From the NCBI GenBank assembly GCA_020429915.1, contig JAGQKV010000021.1, forward strand, positions 1 through 64,000: a stretch of DNA of 64,000 nucleotides, read 5' to 3'. The notes beneath the pieces are model-generated. The model worked only from the letters and a program-made list of their open reading frames with translations. It had not been told where the DNA came from and did not search any database. A program made the position numbers and the translations under genes. The stretch comes from Candidatus Omnitrophota bacterium. GTDB taxonomy: Bacteria; Omnitrophota; Gorgyraeia; Zapsychrales; Zapsychraceae. Each line of letters begins with the position of its first letter. The stretch's first letter is position 1. This document shows positions 36,958-45,038 of this stretch, piece after piece.

Positions 36958-37427
36958 CGGGCTTTCGCAGTTGTATCGCGAAAGGCATAGATATATTCTC
37001 CCTGAAATGCCTGCAGGAACCAGATGAGCGTGGAGGGAATGTAGATCAAGATGGACAGCGCCACGTAAATCGCCACGTAGTTCCATCCGCCGTCATGGTA
37101 GGCCGTACGGAAAATGACGTAGGCGTATGAGTTGCCGATGACGTCAAAGACCATTTTGGTGATGAATAGCAGCCGCCACAGCACGATATTATCGGGACGG
37201 TGTTCGTAAATATAGCAATAGACCGGGACGACCTGCCACAGGTTGAGGACAACCTGCACCGCGTTGGCCGTGTAGTCCAGGAAGAAGTACGGATTAAAGG
37301 CGGATACGACCTGAAAATAGAAATGTTCTTTGGAAATGGGCAGATAGAAACTGAAGAACTTGGCGAGCGCTTTGGCGGTCACAAAAACCAAGTAGACTTT
37401 CATTATGAAATTGTATGTTTTGCTCAT
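36954..37427 (-). CDS. Small polytopic membrane protein, unknown
   Basis: About 157 aa if started at the Met of MSKTYNFIMK (37427); the frame is open to 37493, but that extension is charged, Pro-rich and opposite the promoter region of the next gene. It has about four hydrophobic segments with many aromatic residues (ending IYIPSTLIWFLQAFQGEYIYAF). I do not recognise the family. It converges with the RND gene, stop codons overlapping by 4 bp. Confidence 0.6.
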   Translation of the reverse strand: MSKTYNFIMKVYLVFVTAKALAKFFSFYLPISKEHFYFQVVSAFNPYFFLDYTANAVQVVLNLWQVVPVYCYIYEHRPDNIVLWRLLFITKMVFDVIGNSYAYVIFRTAYHDGGWNYVAIYVALSILIYIPSTLIWFLQAFQGEYIYAFRDTTAKAR

Positions 37428-37509
37428 GGCGGATGAAACGCGGTGCGGTGGCGCGTCGGGGGGAGCGGAATTCTGGCGCCGGACATTCCTCAAATTTTGT
37501 AAAAACCCT

Positions 37510-37539
37510 TTGAATCCCGATTATTGTCTATGATATCAT
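37510..37539 (+). promoter_or_regulatory. Promoter with leaderless spacing
   Basis: TTGAAT (37510-37515), 18-nt spacer, TATCAT (37534-37539). The ATG at 37549 follows after 9 nt with no Shine-Dalgarno. Confidence 0.45.
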
Positions 37540-37548
37540 ACATCCATT

Positions 37549-37947
37549 ATGGAGACAGATTTTAATACGATTATTGAGGATATCTGCGAGCACGACAAGC
37601 GCTATAAGCCTGACGCTTATGAGTTTGTGATGGAGGCGTTGACCTTCACACAGAAAAAGTACAAATGCGCCACCCATGTTTCGGGCGAGGATCTCCTGAA
37701 GGGCATGAAGGACCTGCTCATGGAGAAATTCGGGCCCATGACCATTACCGTGCTTGAATATTGGGGGATCCAGTCAACCGAAGACTTCGGCAACGTAGTC
37801 TTCAAGCTGGTGGAGCGCAAGGTCCTCAGCAAGACCGAGGACGACCATATCGAACACTTTCGCAATGCCTACGACTTTCAGGAGGTCTTCGAACGCGGGT
37901 ACCGCAAGAAACTCGAGAAAAAGATCAGCCGAATGCGGTCGATGTAA
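37549..37947 (+). CDS. Minf_1886-family conserved protein (PVC marker)
   Basis: 132 aa, soluble, no signal. The sequence follows the Planctomycetes/Verrucomicrobia conserved hypothetical family: YKPDAYEFVMEALTFTQ, HVSGEDLLKGMKDL, EKFGPMTITVLEYWGI and STEDFGNVVFKLVE, then LSKTEDD and YDFQEVF. The family is almost confined to the PVC group, which is why this gene is useful for placing the organism. Molecular function is unknown. It is monocistronic: its own promoter lies 10 bp upstream and a strong terminator follows at 37985. Confidence 0.85.
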   Translation: METDFNTIIEDICEHDKRYKPDAYEFVMEALTFTQKKYKCATHVSGEDLLKGMKDLLMEKFGPMTITVLEYWGIQSTEDFGNVVFKLVERKVLSKTEDDHIEHFRNAYDFQEVFERGYRKKLEKKISRMRSM

Positions 37948-37984
37948 AAAAGACCGGCCCGTCACAATCTGATGTTAAACTGTT

Positions 37985-38011
37985 AAGCAAGGCGCGCGCC
38001 TTGCTTTTTTT
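37985..38011 (+). terminator. Intrinsic terminator
   Basis: Perfect stem AAGCAAGGCGC / GCGCCTTGCTT immediately followed by a T-run, 38 nt after the Minf_1886-family gene. Confidence 0.85.
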
Positions 38012-38074
38012 ATTGTCCGCGGCGTGATGCCGCCCGTCCGTCTTTCAACCGCTCTACCGAATCAAGGAGTCCGC

Positions 38075-38494
38075 ATGAATCCCTATATCTGGGCCATCAT
38101 TACAGCCGTCGTCTGGGGCGCCGTACCGATCATCGAAAAAGCCGGTCTGCGTACATTACCGGTATGGCCGGCCATGTTTTTCCGCACACTCGGGGCGTTG
38201 ATCGGAATCTTCCTGCTGCCCCTGCTGAAATTTAACGATATCCGCGCGACCATTGCCGGCGGGGCGCAGGGATGGTATTACTGCGTGCTCGGCGGTTTTA
38301 TGGGGGCTATTGTCGGAAATGTCTGCTACTACCACGCCCTGAAAACGGGCGAGGTGTCCAAAATCGTACCGATCGCCGGTTCTTTTCCGCTGATCAGTTT
38401 TATCCTGGGTCTGCTGTTTTTCTCCGAGACGGTGACGCCCGCCAAGCTGGCCGGCGTGGCATGCATTGTGATGGGAGTGGCGTTGCTGCGATGA
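38075..38494 (+). CDS. Half-size EamA/DMT-family transporter
   Basis: 139 aa with one EamA domain (about five hydrophobic segments) instead of the usual two, so it probably works as a dimer. Visible: WGAVPIIEKAGL in the first helix, an FFRTLGALIG helix, a GNVCYYHALKTGEVSKIVPI segment typical of EamA helices 3-4, and a final FFSETVTPAKLAGVACIVMGV. The start at 38075 is preceded by AAGGAG at 8 nt; the in-frame upstream extension to 38024 lacks such a site. The gene overlaps recG by ATGA. Substrate unknown. Confidence 0.8.
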   Translation: MNPYIWAIITAVVWGAVPIIEKAGLRTLPVWPAMFFRTLGALIGIFLLPLLKFNDIRATIAGGAQGWYYCVLGGFMGAIVGNVCYYHALKTGEVSKIVPIAGSFPLISFILGLLFFSETVTPAKLAGVACIVMGVALLR

Positions 38495-40578
38495 ACGGGA
38501 ACCTGGCGGATATATCGATTCAGTTCGTAAAAGGGGTCGGCCCCGCCCGCAAGAAGTTGTTCGCGAATCTCGAGGTGGAAAGCGTGGAGGACCTGTTGTA
38601 TCTTTTTCCGCGCCGCTACGAAGACCGCCGGAATATGATTCCCATCGCGCAGGTGCAGACCGGCGAATGGCAGAGCATCGCGGGGACGGTCAGGACCTTT
38701 TCGGAACGCAAGACCTGGCATACCAAAAAGCAGGTGACGGAAGTGCTGCTTGACGATGGAAGCGGCGTGATCGTATGCGTGTGGTTTAATCAGCCGTACC
38801 TCAAGAATTATTTTCACAGCGGGAAGAAAGTGGTGTGCTACGGCCGGGTCGATCTCTACAAGAACCGGTTGCAAATGATCTCGCCGGAATATGAAGTGAT
38901 CGAATCCGAGGAGGATGAACAACTCAACTTGCAGCGCATCGTCCCGGTATACCCGCTCACCCGCGGAATAACGCAACGCTACCTGCGCAAGGTGATGAAG
39001 AGTTGCCTGGATAAGTACGGTGACCAGTTGCGTGATGAGTTGCCCGCCCCGCTGCGCCGTCGTCTGGGCCTTGACGAGATCCGGGGCTGTATCACCCAAA
39101 TCCACTACCCGGATGATCCCGAGCGGCAGGAGGCCGCCATCAAACGGGTGTCGTTTGAAGAGTTCTATTTTTTTCAGGTCTCCATCATCCTGAGGCGAAT
39201 GAGCATCAAGCAGAAAGAGGGGATCGCGCATAAGGTCACCGACGCGTTCAGTCTGCGCTTTTGTGATGCCTTTCCGTTTGAGCTGACCAAAGCGCAGAAA
39301 AAGGTCATCCGCGACGTAAAGGAAGATATGGGGCAACCCGTGCCGATGCTGCGGCTGCTGCAGGGGGATGTGGGCAGCGGCAAGACGGTGGTGGCCCTGT
39401 ACGGATGCTTGGCGGCAGCGGACGGCGGTCATCAGGCCGCGTTTATGGCGCCGACGGAAATCCTGGCACGGCAACACTACGAAAACATCTGCCGATTTGT
39501 GGCCGACGGTCCGTTTAAAGATGTGTCGGTGGAGTTACTCTCCAGCAGTCTCAAGAAGAAAGACCGTGATGAGGTGTTGCAAAGGATCGCGGACGGGCAG
39601 GCCGGTATCGTCGTCGGGACCCATGCCCTGATTACCGAGGATGTGACCTTTCAGGACTTGTCCTATGTGGTCATCGACGAACAGCATAAATTCGGAGTGC
39701 GGCAACGGGCGTTGTTGAGCGAGAAAGGCAATAATCCCGATGTGCTGATTATGACCGCCACGCCGATCCCGCGCACCTTGTGCATCACGCTTTACGGCGA
39801 CCTTGATGTATCCGTCATCAACGAAATTCCGCCGGGCCGCGGGACGGTAGAGACGCAACACTACACTCATGAAGAGGCCGACAAGGCATATGATCTGGTT
39901 CGCCGACGGATCCGCGAAGGCCGCCAGGCATACGTCGTGTATCCGATTATCGAAGAGTCCGAGAAACTGGATTTGAAGGCCGCGCAGGAGATGTTCCGCA
40001 AGTTCAAGACTTCCCTGTTCAAAGATCAGCGCATTGCGCTCGTCCACGGCAAGATGAAGCAGGCCGAGACTGAGGCGATCATGCGGGATTTTAAGGCCGG
40101 GAAGATCGATTTGCTGGTGGCGACCACCGTCCTGGAAGTCGGGGTGGACGTGGCCAACGCGACGGTGATGGTGATCGAACATGCGGATCGCTTTGGCCTG
40201 GCGCAACTGCACCAATTGCGCGGGCGTATCGGGCGCGGTGAGCACGACGGATTGTGCCTGCTGGTGGCGGAGCCCAAGACGCAGGACGGGCAGCGACGGC
40301 TGGAGGCGATCTGCGCGACCACCGACGGCTTTAAAATCGCGCAATACGATCTTGAGATCCGCGGTCCGGGAAAATACTTCGGCCGGCACCAGCACGGATT
40401 GAATGAGCTGAAGGTGGCCAATCCGGCCACGCAGCTCGATGTCCTGGAGCTGGCCCGCAAGGAGGCCAAAGCGCTGACGGCGGCCGATCCTTTCCTGAAG
40501 AAGAATGAAAATCGCGAGATTCGCCGGGTCATCGGCCGGCGGTATCCGACATATCTGGCAATGGTCGCTGCGGGATAA
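38491..40578 (+). CDS. recG: ATP-dependent DNA helicase RecG
   Basis: 695 aa, normal length. An N-terminal wedge/OB domain (KGVGPARKKLFANL, FPRRYEDRR, LDDGSGVIVCVWFNQPYL) is followed by superfamily-2 helicase motifs: Walker A GDVGSGKT (about 292-299), DEQH (about 396-399), TATPIPRT, and the C-terminal HGKMKQAE, ATTVLEVGVDVANA, QLRGRIGRG and RGPGKYFGRHQHG. It remodels stalled replication forks and Holliday junctions. The ATG lies inside the stop region of the EamA gene, so the longer frame from 38272 is not used. Confidence 0.97.
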   Translation: MNGNLADISIQFVKGVGPARKKLFANLEVESVEDLLYLFPRRYEDRRNMIPIAQVQTGEWQSIAGTVRTFSERKTWHTKKQVTEVLLDDGSGVIVCVWFNQPYLKNYFHSGKKVVCYGRVDLYKNRLQMISPEYEVIESEEDEQLNLQRIVPVYPLTRGITQRYLRKVMKSCLDKYGDQLRDELPAPLRRRLGLDEIRGCITQIHYPDDPERQEAAIKRVSFEEFYFFQVSIILRRMSIKQKEGIAHKVTDAFSLRFCDAFPFELTKAQKKVIRDVKEDMGQPVPMLRLLQGDVGSGKTVVALYGCLAAADGGHQAAFMAPTEILARQHYENICRFVADGPFKDVSVELLSSSLKKKDRDEVLQRIADGQAGIVVGTHALITEDVTFQDLSYVVIDEQHKFGVRQRALLSEKGNNPDVLIMTATPIPRTLCITLYGDLDVSVINEIPPGRGTVETQHYTHEEADKAYDLVRRRIREGRQAYVVYPIIEESEKLDLKAAQEMFRKFKTSLFKDQRIALVHGKMKQAETEAIMRDFKAGKIDLLVATTVLEVGVDVANATVMVIEHADRFGLAQLHQLRGRIGRGEHDGLCLLVAEPKTQDGQRRLEAICATTDGFKIAQYDLEIRGPGKYFGRHQHGLNELKVANPATQLDVLELARKEAKALTAADPFLKKNENREIRRVIGRRYPTYLAMVAAG

Positions 40579-40584
40579 AAAGAG

Positions 40585-42195
40585 ATGAAACGTATTACCC
40601 CGGAAGTCCTCACATCACCGCGTTTTTGCCTGAAGCTGGTGGTCGTCGGTGTTCTGCTGCGGCTGGTCCATCTTTTGGAAAACCGTTCCTTGTGGCTGGA
40701 CGAAGCCTATCTCGCACTCAATGTGCTCGAAAGCAGTTTTCAGCAGCTGTTGCACCACCAACATATCATCCGGGAGCAGGCAAGGGCACCGTTGCTGTTT
40801 TCCCTGGCGGTGAAGGGCGCTACCTGTTTGTTCGGATCGGCGGAAACGGTGTTGCGTCTGGTGCCGTTTTTGTGCGGGGCTGCGGCGGTGTATCTGTTTT
40901 ACCGGCTTGCCCGAAGAGTCGCCGACGGGTACGCGGCGACACTGGCGCTGACATTGTTCGTTTTCTGCGACCGGCTTATTTATTACGCCGCCGAGCTCAA
41001 GCCGTATGCCGGTGATGTCTTCGTCACCGTCGGTCTTTTATTGCTTTACGGACGGGTCCGCGCCGCGCCCATGGAACGCGGACGCTATATCACCCTGGCC
41101 GTCGCCGGACTGGCGACGATCTGGTTTTCCTATCCGGGGATCATAGTGTTGGCCGCCGTCGGACTGATCACGTTTTGGCAGACCCCGCGGCAAACCAGGC
41201 CGTTTTGTTTTCTCATCGGCTGCCTGTGGCTGCTGAATGTCGGGATGGTTTACAAGTTTGCGGTGCGCCCGATGCTGAGCAGTTCGTATATCACCGGGTC
41301 GATTGCCGTTTACTTTCCCCCGGCGCCGGTGTGGACAGCGGCCGGCTGGCGCTGGTGGGCACAGGCCGCCAGCGGGATCTTTGCCGACCCGCTCGGCCAA
41401 TCGGTCCCGCTGATGAGTGCGATACTCTTGACTGCCGGAGCGGTGGCCCTGTGGCGGCGCGACCGGAGTTGGTGCGCCGTCCTGGGACTGCCGGTGCTTA
41501 TGACCATTGCAGCCGCGGGCATGGGCAAGTATCCGTTTCACGGTCGCCATCTGTTGTTCCTGACGCCGGTCCTATTGCTTTTCATCGCCTGCGGCGCCGG
41601 TATGATTACACGGGCCAGCGGCCGGGTATCGATGCCGGTGGCGATTTTACTAGCGGGACTTCTCATTGTCCAACCCATGGCGGAAGCGGTCCGGTCGGCT
41701 TTCTATGGACGCGAACACGAGGATAACCGGGCCGTCATGCAGTTGGTGACGGAGGGATACCGGCCGGGCGACGGGATTTACCTGAACACGGCGGCGCAGT
41801 ACATGTTCGCCTATTATCTCGACCGCTCCGGACGTGAGGCGGATTTTCTGCAACCCTTGCCCGTCGGGACAGCGCAGGGTTTTCAGGGATTATTGATCGG
41901 CAAGATCGCCATCGACAATCCGGAATTCAGTTATGAGATTCTGGTTTATGATCGCGACGGCCGCATGACGGGAAAAAGTTTTGTGGGCCGGGCGGACCTC
42001 GGCGTCATCCGTGATTGGACTCAAGTCGCCGGGCCGCATGAAAACCGCGTGCCGCAAAACTGGTTGATCTTATCGCACGTCAAAGACGACGTTAAGACGG
42101 CAGTGCTCCAAGGACTGCGGGGCAAGGTCGAGTACGGTCCGCAAGTCAGCGGCGCGGGCGCACAGGCGCGTTTCTTCCGCTGGACAGATTATTGA
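40585..42195 (+). CDS. GT-C membrane glycosyltransferase (PMT_2/ArnT-like)
   Basis: 536 aa, roughly ten to twelve hydrophobic segments plus a C-terminal soluble part of about 130 residues. RSLWLDEAYLALN in the first periplasmic loop gives the Asp-Glu pair typical of GT39/GT83 enzymes. A second cluster, YYAAELKPYAGDV, resembles the family's later conserved loop, and KYPFHGRHLLFLTPVLL is also characteristic. It transfers a sugar from a polyprenyl phosphate donor at the periplasmic face; the acceptor is unknown. It starts 7 nt after recG and its stop overlaps the convergent DUF4197 gene. Confidence 0.82.
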   Translation: MKRITPEVLTSPRFCLKLVVVGVLLRLVHLLENRSLWLDEAYLALNVLESSFQQLLHHQHIIREQARAPLLFSLAVKGATCLFGSAETVLRLVPFLCGAAAVYLFYRLARRVADGYAATLALTLFVFCDRLIYYAAELKPYAGDVFVTVGLLLLYGRVRAAPMERGRYITLAVAGLATIWFSYPGIIVLAAVGLITFWQTPRQTRPFCFLIGCLWLLNVGMVYKFAVRPMLSSSYITGSIAVYFPPAPVWTAAGWRWWAQAASGIFADPLGQSVPLMSAILLTAGAVALWRRDRSWCAVLGLPVLMTIAAAGMGKYPFHGRHLLFLTPVLLLFIACGAGMITRASGRVSMPVAILLAGLLIVQPMAEAVRSAFYGREHEDNRAVMQLVTEGYRPGDGIYLNTAAQYMFAYYLDRSGREADFLQPLPVGTAQGFQGLLIGKIAIDNPEFSYEILVYDRDGRMTGKSFVGRADLGVIRDWTQVAGPHENRVPQNWLILSHVKDDVKTAVLQGLRGKVEYGPQVSGAGAQARFFRWTDY

Positions 42196-42932
42196 AACAC
42201 TTCGCGCAGCAGGTCGGTAACGCGCGCGGCCGGATCGGTGCGGATCTTTTGTTCTTGTTCGCCGAGGACGGTGAATAATCCGTCGAGAGATTTGTTCACC
42301 ACGTATTCGTCGATACCCGGCGCGGGGAATTTCTTGGCAAGCGGGAGTGACGCGTACTTATCAAGAAGGATTTGATACTTCGCCGTGACGTCGTACTTTT
42401 CCAACGATTCTTGTACACTGGGCTGAAAAGACTGGTATAATCTGTCGTAAGAATTCTTTCGGAAGTAATCCGTGGCCGCCGTCGGATCTCCCCGGTAAAT
42501 CTTTTGCGCGTCTTCAATCGTCATTTCGAACAATGAATCCAGAAAAATATCCCGGGCCCGCGGGGCGGCATTCTCCGCGGCGCGGTTCATGCTCAGCACA
42601 AACTCATCGACCTCCTTGTCAAAGCCGACCATACGCAGTCCCTTTTCAAGTGTCCTGAGTTTTTCCGGCAGACGCAGCATGATCGTTTCGTTCTTTAGAT
42701 ACCCGTCGGTCCGCCCGACCTGGCTGACCGTATTGTTGATGCCGACTTTCAACGCTTCTTTTAATCCCTGACCGATCTTGGTGTCGGAAAGTTTGATATT
42801 TTCAATCCCGCCGGAAGGCTGGTCCGTCAGGTTTCGCAATTTGTTTTTAAACCAACTGAAATTAGCATGCGCCGGGGAGGCGAGGGCGCCCAGACAGGCG
42901 ACCGCACCGAAAACGATAATTGATCTGCGCAT
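42189..42932 (-). CDS. DUF4197 periplasmic protein
   Basis: 247 aa. Signal peptide MRRSIIVFGAVACLGALASPAHA, then an all-helical protein: DTKIGQGLKEALKVGINNTVSQVG, IMLRLPEKLRTLEKGLRMVG, MNRAAENAAPRARDIF, DAQKIYRGDPTAATDYFRK and a C-terminal segment with a GLF motif. These are the hallmarks of the DUF4197 family; function unknown. AAAGGAG sits 6 nt before the ATG. Confidence 0.88.
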   Translation of the reverse strand: MRRSIIVFGAVACLGALASPAHANFSWFKNKLRNLTDQPSGGIENIKLSDTKIGQGLKEALKVGINNTVSQVGRTDGYLKNETIMLRLPEKLRTLEKGLRMVGFDKEVDEFVLSMNRAAENAAPRARDIFLDSLFEMTIEDAQKIYRGDPTAATDYFRKNSYDRLYQSFQPSVQESLEKYDVTAKYQILLDKYASLPLAKKFPAPGIDEYVVNKSLDGLFTVLGEQEQKIRTDPAARVTDLLREVFQ

Positions 42933-43034
42933 AACTTGCTCCTTTCCTCAAAGACCCGAATGTCACGGGCCGGATTAGTGGGCCGGAAACAGCCGGACAT
43001 CCCGGTGGGAGGCCGGCCTGTCCCGGATGGACCT

Positions 43035-43063
43035 ATTGTATCAGACTCTGTCAAGTCACCCAA
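43035..43063 (-). promoter_or_regulatory. Candidate promoter for DUF4197 gene
   Basis: On the minus strand: TTGGGT (43063-43058), 17-nt spacer, TACAAT (43040-43035). It is about 100 nt before the ATG at 42932. The gap also contains GC-rich inverted sequence around 42965-43026 that I cannot interpret. Confidence 0.4.
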
Positions 43064-43099
43064 CGGCAAAGTTTTACCGTCGTGCTTGTAAATTACTGA

Positions 43100-43128
43100 T
43101 TGACTTTTAATTAGAGAATTGTTAGTAT
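43100..43128 (+). promoter_or_regulatory. Promoter of OmcB-like gene 1
   Basis: TTGACT (43100-43105), 17-nt spacer, TAGTAT (43123-43128), in an AT-rich stretch. A leader of about 58 nt carries AAGGAGG before the ATG at 43193. This promoter lacks the 31-bp element present before OmcB-like gene 2. Confidence 0.55.
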
Positions 43129-43192
43129 TAGTAAATTTTCGCAAAGCTATCATACTCTTAAATTTGTAACCCGTGTCTATAAGGAGGACAAA

Positions 43193-44812
43193 ATGAGACA
43201 ACGCTTTTTACCGCTGAAGCTTGCCTTGGCTGTGATCCTGGCGGCATCTTTGTCGGCTGATCCGGCGCGGGCGGTGGATGATGTGGCCGAATATACCGGC
43301 TCCAAGCAACCGGTGACCACACGCCTGGGCGTACCTAAATCCCAACGGGATCCGTCGCCCTGGTGGAGCTTCGGCAAGGGGGAGGAAAAAAAGGAAGAAG
43401 ACCGCTCGATTGATGATGGAATGGCCAAGTCGTCAATTGCCTACCCCACCGGCAAGATTTCCACCAGCTCGTTGCTGCTGGAAAAAAGCTATCCCCGCAC
43501 CGTGCGTCTCGGTACCGAATACAGCTACAAAATCATGGTGACTAACTTGACGGATCTGACTTTGCAGGACGTCAGCGTCTCCGAAATCATCCCGGCGGGG
43601 TTCGAGCTGATCAGCGCTTCTCCGAATTACACCAGCAAGTCCGGTGACCAGACCATTTGGGATGTGGGGGCGATGGATCCGAATGCCACGATCACGCTGA
43701 CCCTGAAGGGGAAAGCGACCAGCAAGGATCAGCTTCCGTGCTGTACCTCGGCCGACTATGCCAATCCGGCCCTGTGTTCGGTTTCGGATGTCGTGACTCC
43801 CGACATTGCCGTTGCCCTAAAAGCACCGGCCGAAGTCACCACTTGTGACCGTATTCCCTTGGAATACACCGTGACCAACACCGGTGACAGTCTGTTGAGC
43901 GACGTAGCCGTTATGGCGACGCTGCCGAGCGGAGTGACTACGCCGGACGGAAAAAGCGCGGTCAGTATCGATGTGGGTGAATTGAGTGCCGGTCAGTCAA
44001 AACGCGTTGTCGCCTACGGCAAGGCCCGCAGCGCCGGTACCTACAACTTTAATGCCAAGGCCTCCAGTAACGCGGCATCCGCCATGGCCGGTCAACAGTC
44101 AACGCGCGTGGTTCAACCGGGCGTGACCGTCGCCGCCGAAGTCGACCGCAACACCACATACGCCGGACGGCCGGTGATGTTTACGTTTACCGTTCAAAAC
44201 AACAGCAGCACTCCGACTAACGATACCGTGCTGCAGGCCAAGCTCAGTTCCGGCCTTGATCCGTTCTCGCCGAGTGACGGCGGGCGCGCTTCGGGTAATA
44301 ACCTGACCTGGAACATCGGTACACTGGCAGCCGGTGCCAAGAAATCCGTTACCGTTAAAGCGGTCGGCAAGGATATCGGAGGCGCCATGGCCGAAGCCAT
44401 GGCCCAGGCTACCTGTACGGATGTTCAGCAGGACACGGTGCAAACGATGGTCAAGGGGATTCCGGCCCTGTTGCTTGAGGTTGTCGACCTGATCGATCCG
44501 ATCGAAAAGGGCGGACAAGAAACGTACGTGGTTACCGTCACCAACCAGGGAACGGCCAAGGCCACCAACATCAAGATCAAGGCTATGCTCGAAGGAATGG
44601 CTCACATCGGCACCACCGGTGTCACGAATTCTTCATTGAGCGGCAATACGATCATGTTTTCTCCGCTGCCTGCCTTGGCTCCCAAAGAAAAAGCGCAATG
44701 GAACATTAAGGTGTCCGGTGAAAAGACCGGTGACCTTCGCTTTAAGGTCAGCATGGAAAGTGATGACCTGACCCGCCCGGTTGAAGAAACCGAGTCTACG
44801 TACGTGTATTAG
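43193..44812 (+). CDS. OmcB-like outer envelope protein 1 (DUF11 repeats)
   Basis: 539 aa. Signal peptide (MRQRFLPLKLALAVILAASL, cleavage near ARA), a charged linker (GKGEEKKEEDRS), then Ig-like DUF11 repeats with the phrases YSYKIMVTNLTDLTLQDVSVSEIIP, LEYTVTNTGDSLLSDV, FTFTVQNNSSTPTNDTV and TYVVTVTNQGTAKATNI. The cysteine cluster PCCTSADYANPALC and the end TRPVEETESTYVY match the chlamydial large cysteine-rich protein OmcB, though Cys residues are fewer. Likely a disulfide-linked periplasmic or outer-membrane-associated structural protein. A strong ribosome site and promoter suggest high expression. Confidence 0.9.
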   Translation: MRQRFLPLKLALAVILAASLSADPARAVDDVAEYTGSKQPVTTRLGVPKSQRDPSPWWSFGKGEEKKEEDRSIDDGMAKSSIAYPTGKISTSSLLLEKSYPRTVRLGTEYSYKIMVTNLTDLTLQDVSVSEIIPAGFELISASPNYTSKSGDQTIWDVGAMDPNATITLTLKGKATSKDQLPCCTSADYANPALCSVSDVVTPDIAVALKAPAEVTTCDRIPLEYTVTNTGDSLLSDVAVMATLPSGVTTPDGKSAVSIDVGELSAGQSKRVVAYGKARSAGTYNFNAKASSNAASAMAGQQSTRVVQPGVTVAAEVDRNTTYAGRPVMFTFTVQNNSSTPTNDTVLQAKLSSGLDPFSPSDGGRASGNNLTWNIGTLAAGAKKSVTVKAVGKDIGGAMAEAMAQATCTDVQQDTVQTMVKGIPALLLEVVDLIDPIEKGGQETYVVTVTNQGTAKATNIKIKAMLEGMAHIGTTGVTNSSLSGNTIMFSPLPALAPKEKAQWNIKVSGEKTGDLRFKVSMESDDLTRPVEETESTYVY

Positions 44813-44834
44813 TAGCAGGACGTTAGCACTTCCT

Positions 44835-44872
44835 AAAAGGCCCTCCCGGAGAAATCCGGGTGGGCCTTTTTT
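44835..44872 (+). terminator. Intrinsic terminator after OmcB-like gene 1
   Basis: A 16-bp stem with one T-T mismatch (44835-44850 with 44855-44870, loop GAAA) ending in a T-run. It separates transcription of the two OmcB-like genes. Confidence 0.9.
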
Positions 44873-44917
44873 AATGGTACCGGGTCGTATAAGACACCGA
44901 ATCCTCCCATTTTGCCT

Positions 44918-44948
44918 GTCCTAGTGTGACCTCCTCTGTCATATTGAC
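44918..44948 (+). promoter_or_regulatory. Shared 31-bp upstream element, OmcB-like gene 2 copy
   Basis: Starts GTCCT and ends TGTCATATTGAC; 26 of 31 positions equal the NRPS copy at 4791-4821 and spacing to the -35 box is the same. The surrounding sequence is not similar, so the match is local to the promoter. Confidence 0.55.
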
Positions 44949-44972
44949 TTTTTTGACAATAGTCGATAAATT
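44944..44972 (+). promoter_or_regulatory. Promoter of OmcB-like gene 2
   Basis: TTGACT (44944-44949), 17-nt spacer, TAAATT (44967-44972), leader of about 60 nt with AAGGAAGGA before the ATG at 45039. Confidence 0.5.
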
Positions 44973-45038
44973 ACTTGCACAAATTTCGGGCATATATTAT
45001 CAACCGCAATACCAAACAACTTAAGGAAGGATCTTGCC

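Noticed and set aside
38272..38490. Extended N-terminus of RecG
   Set aside because: The extension overlaps the EamA gene in another frame; the ATG at 38491 starts the normal RecG sequence.
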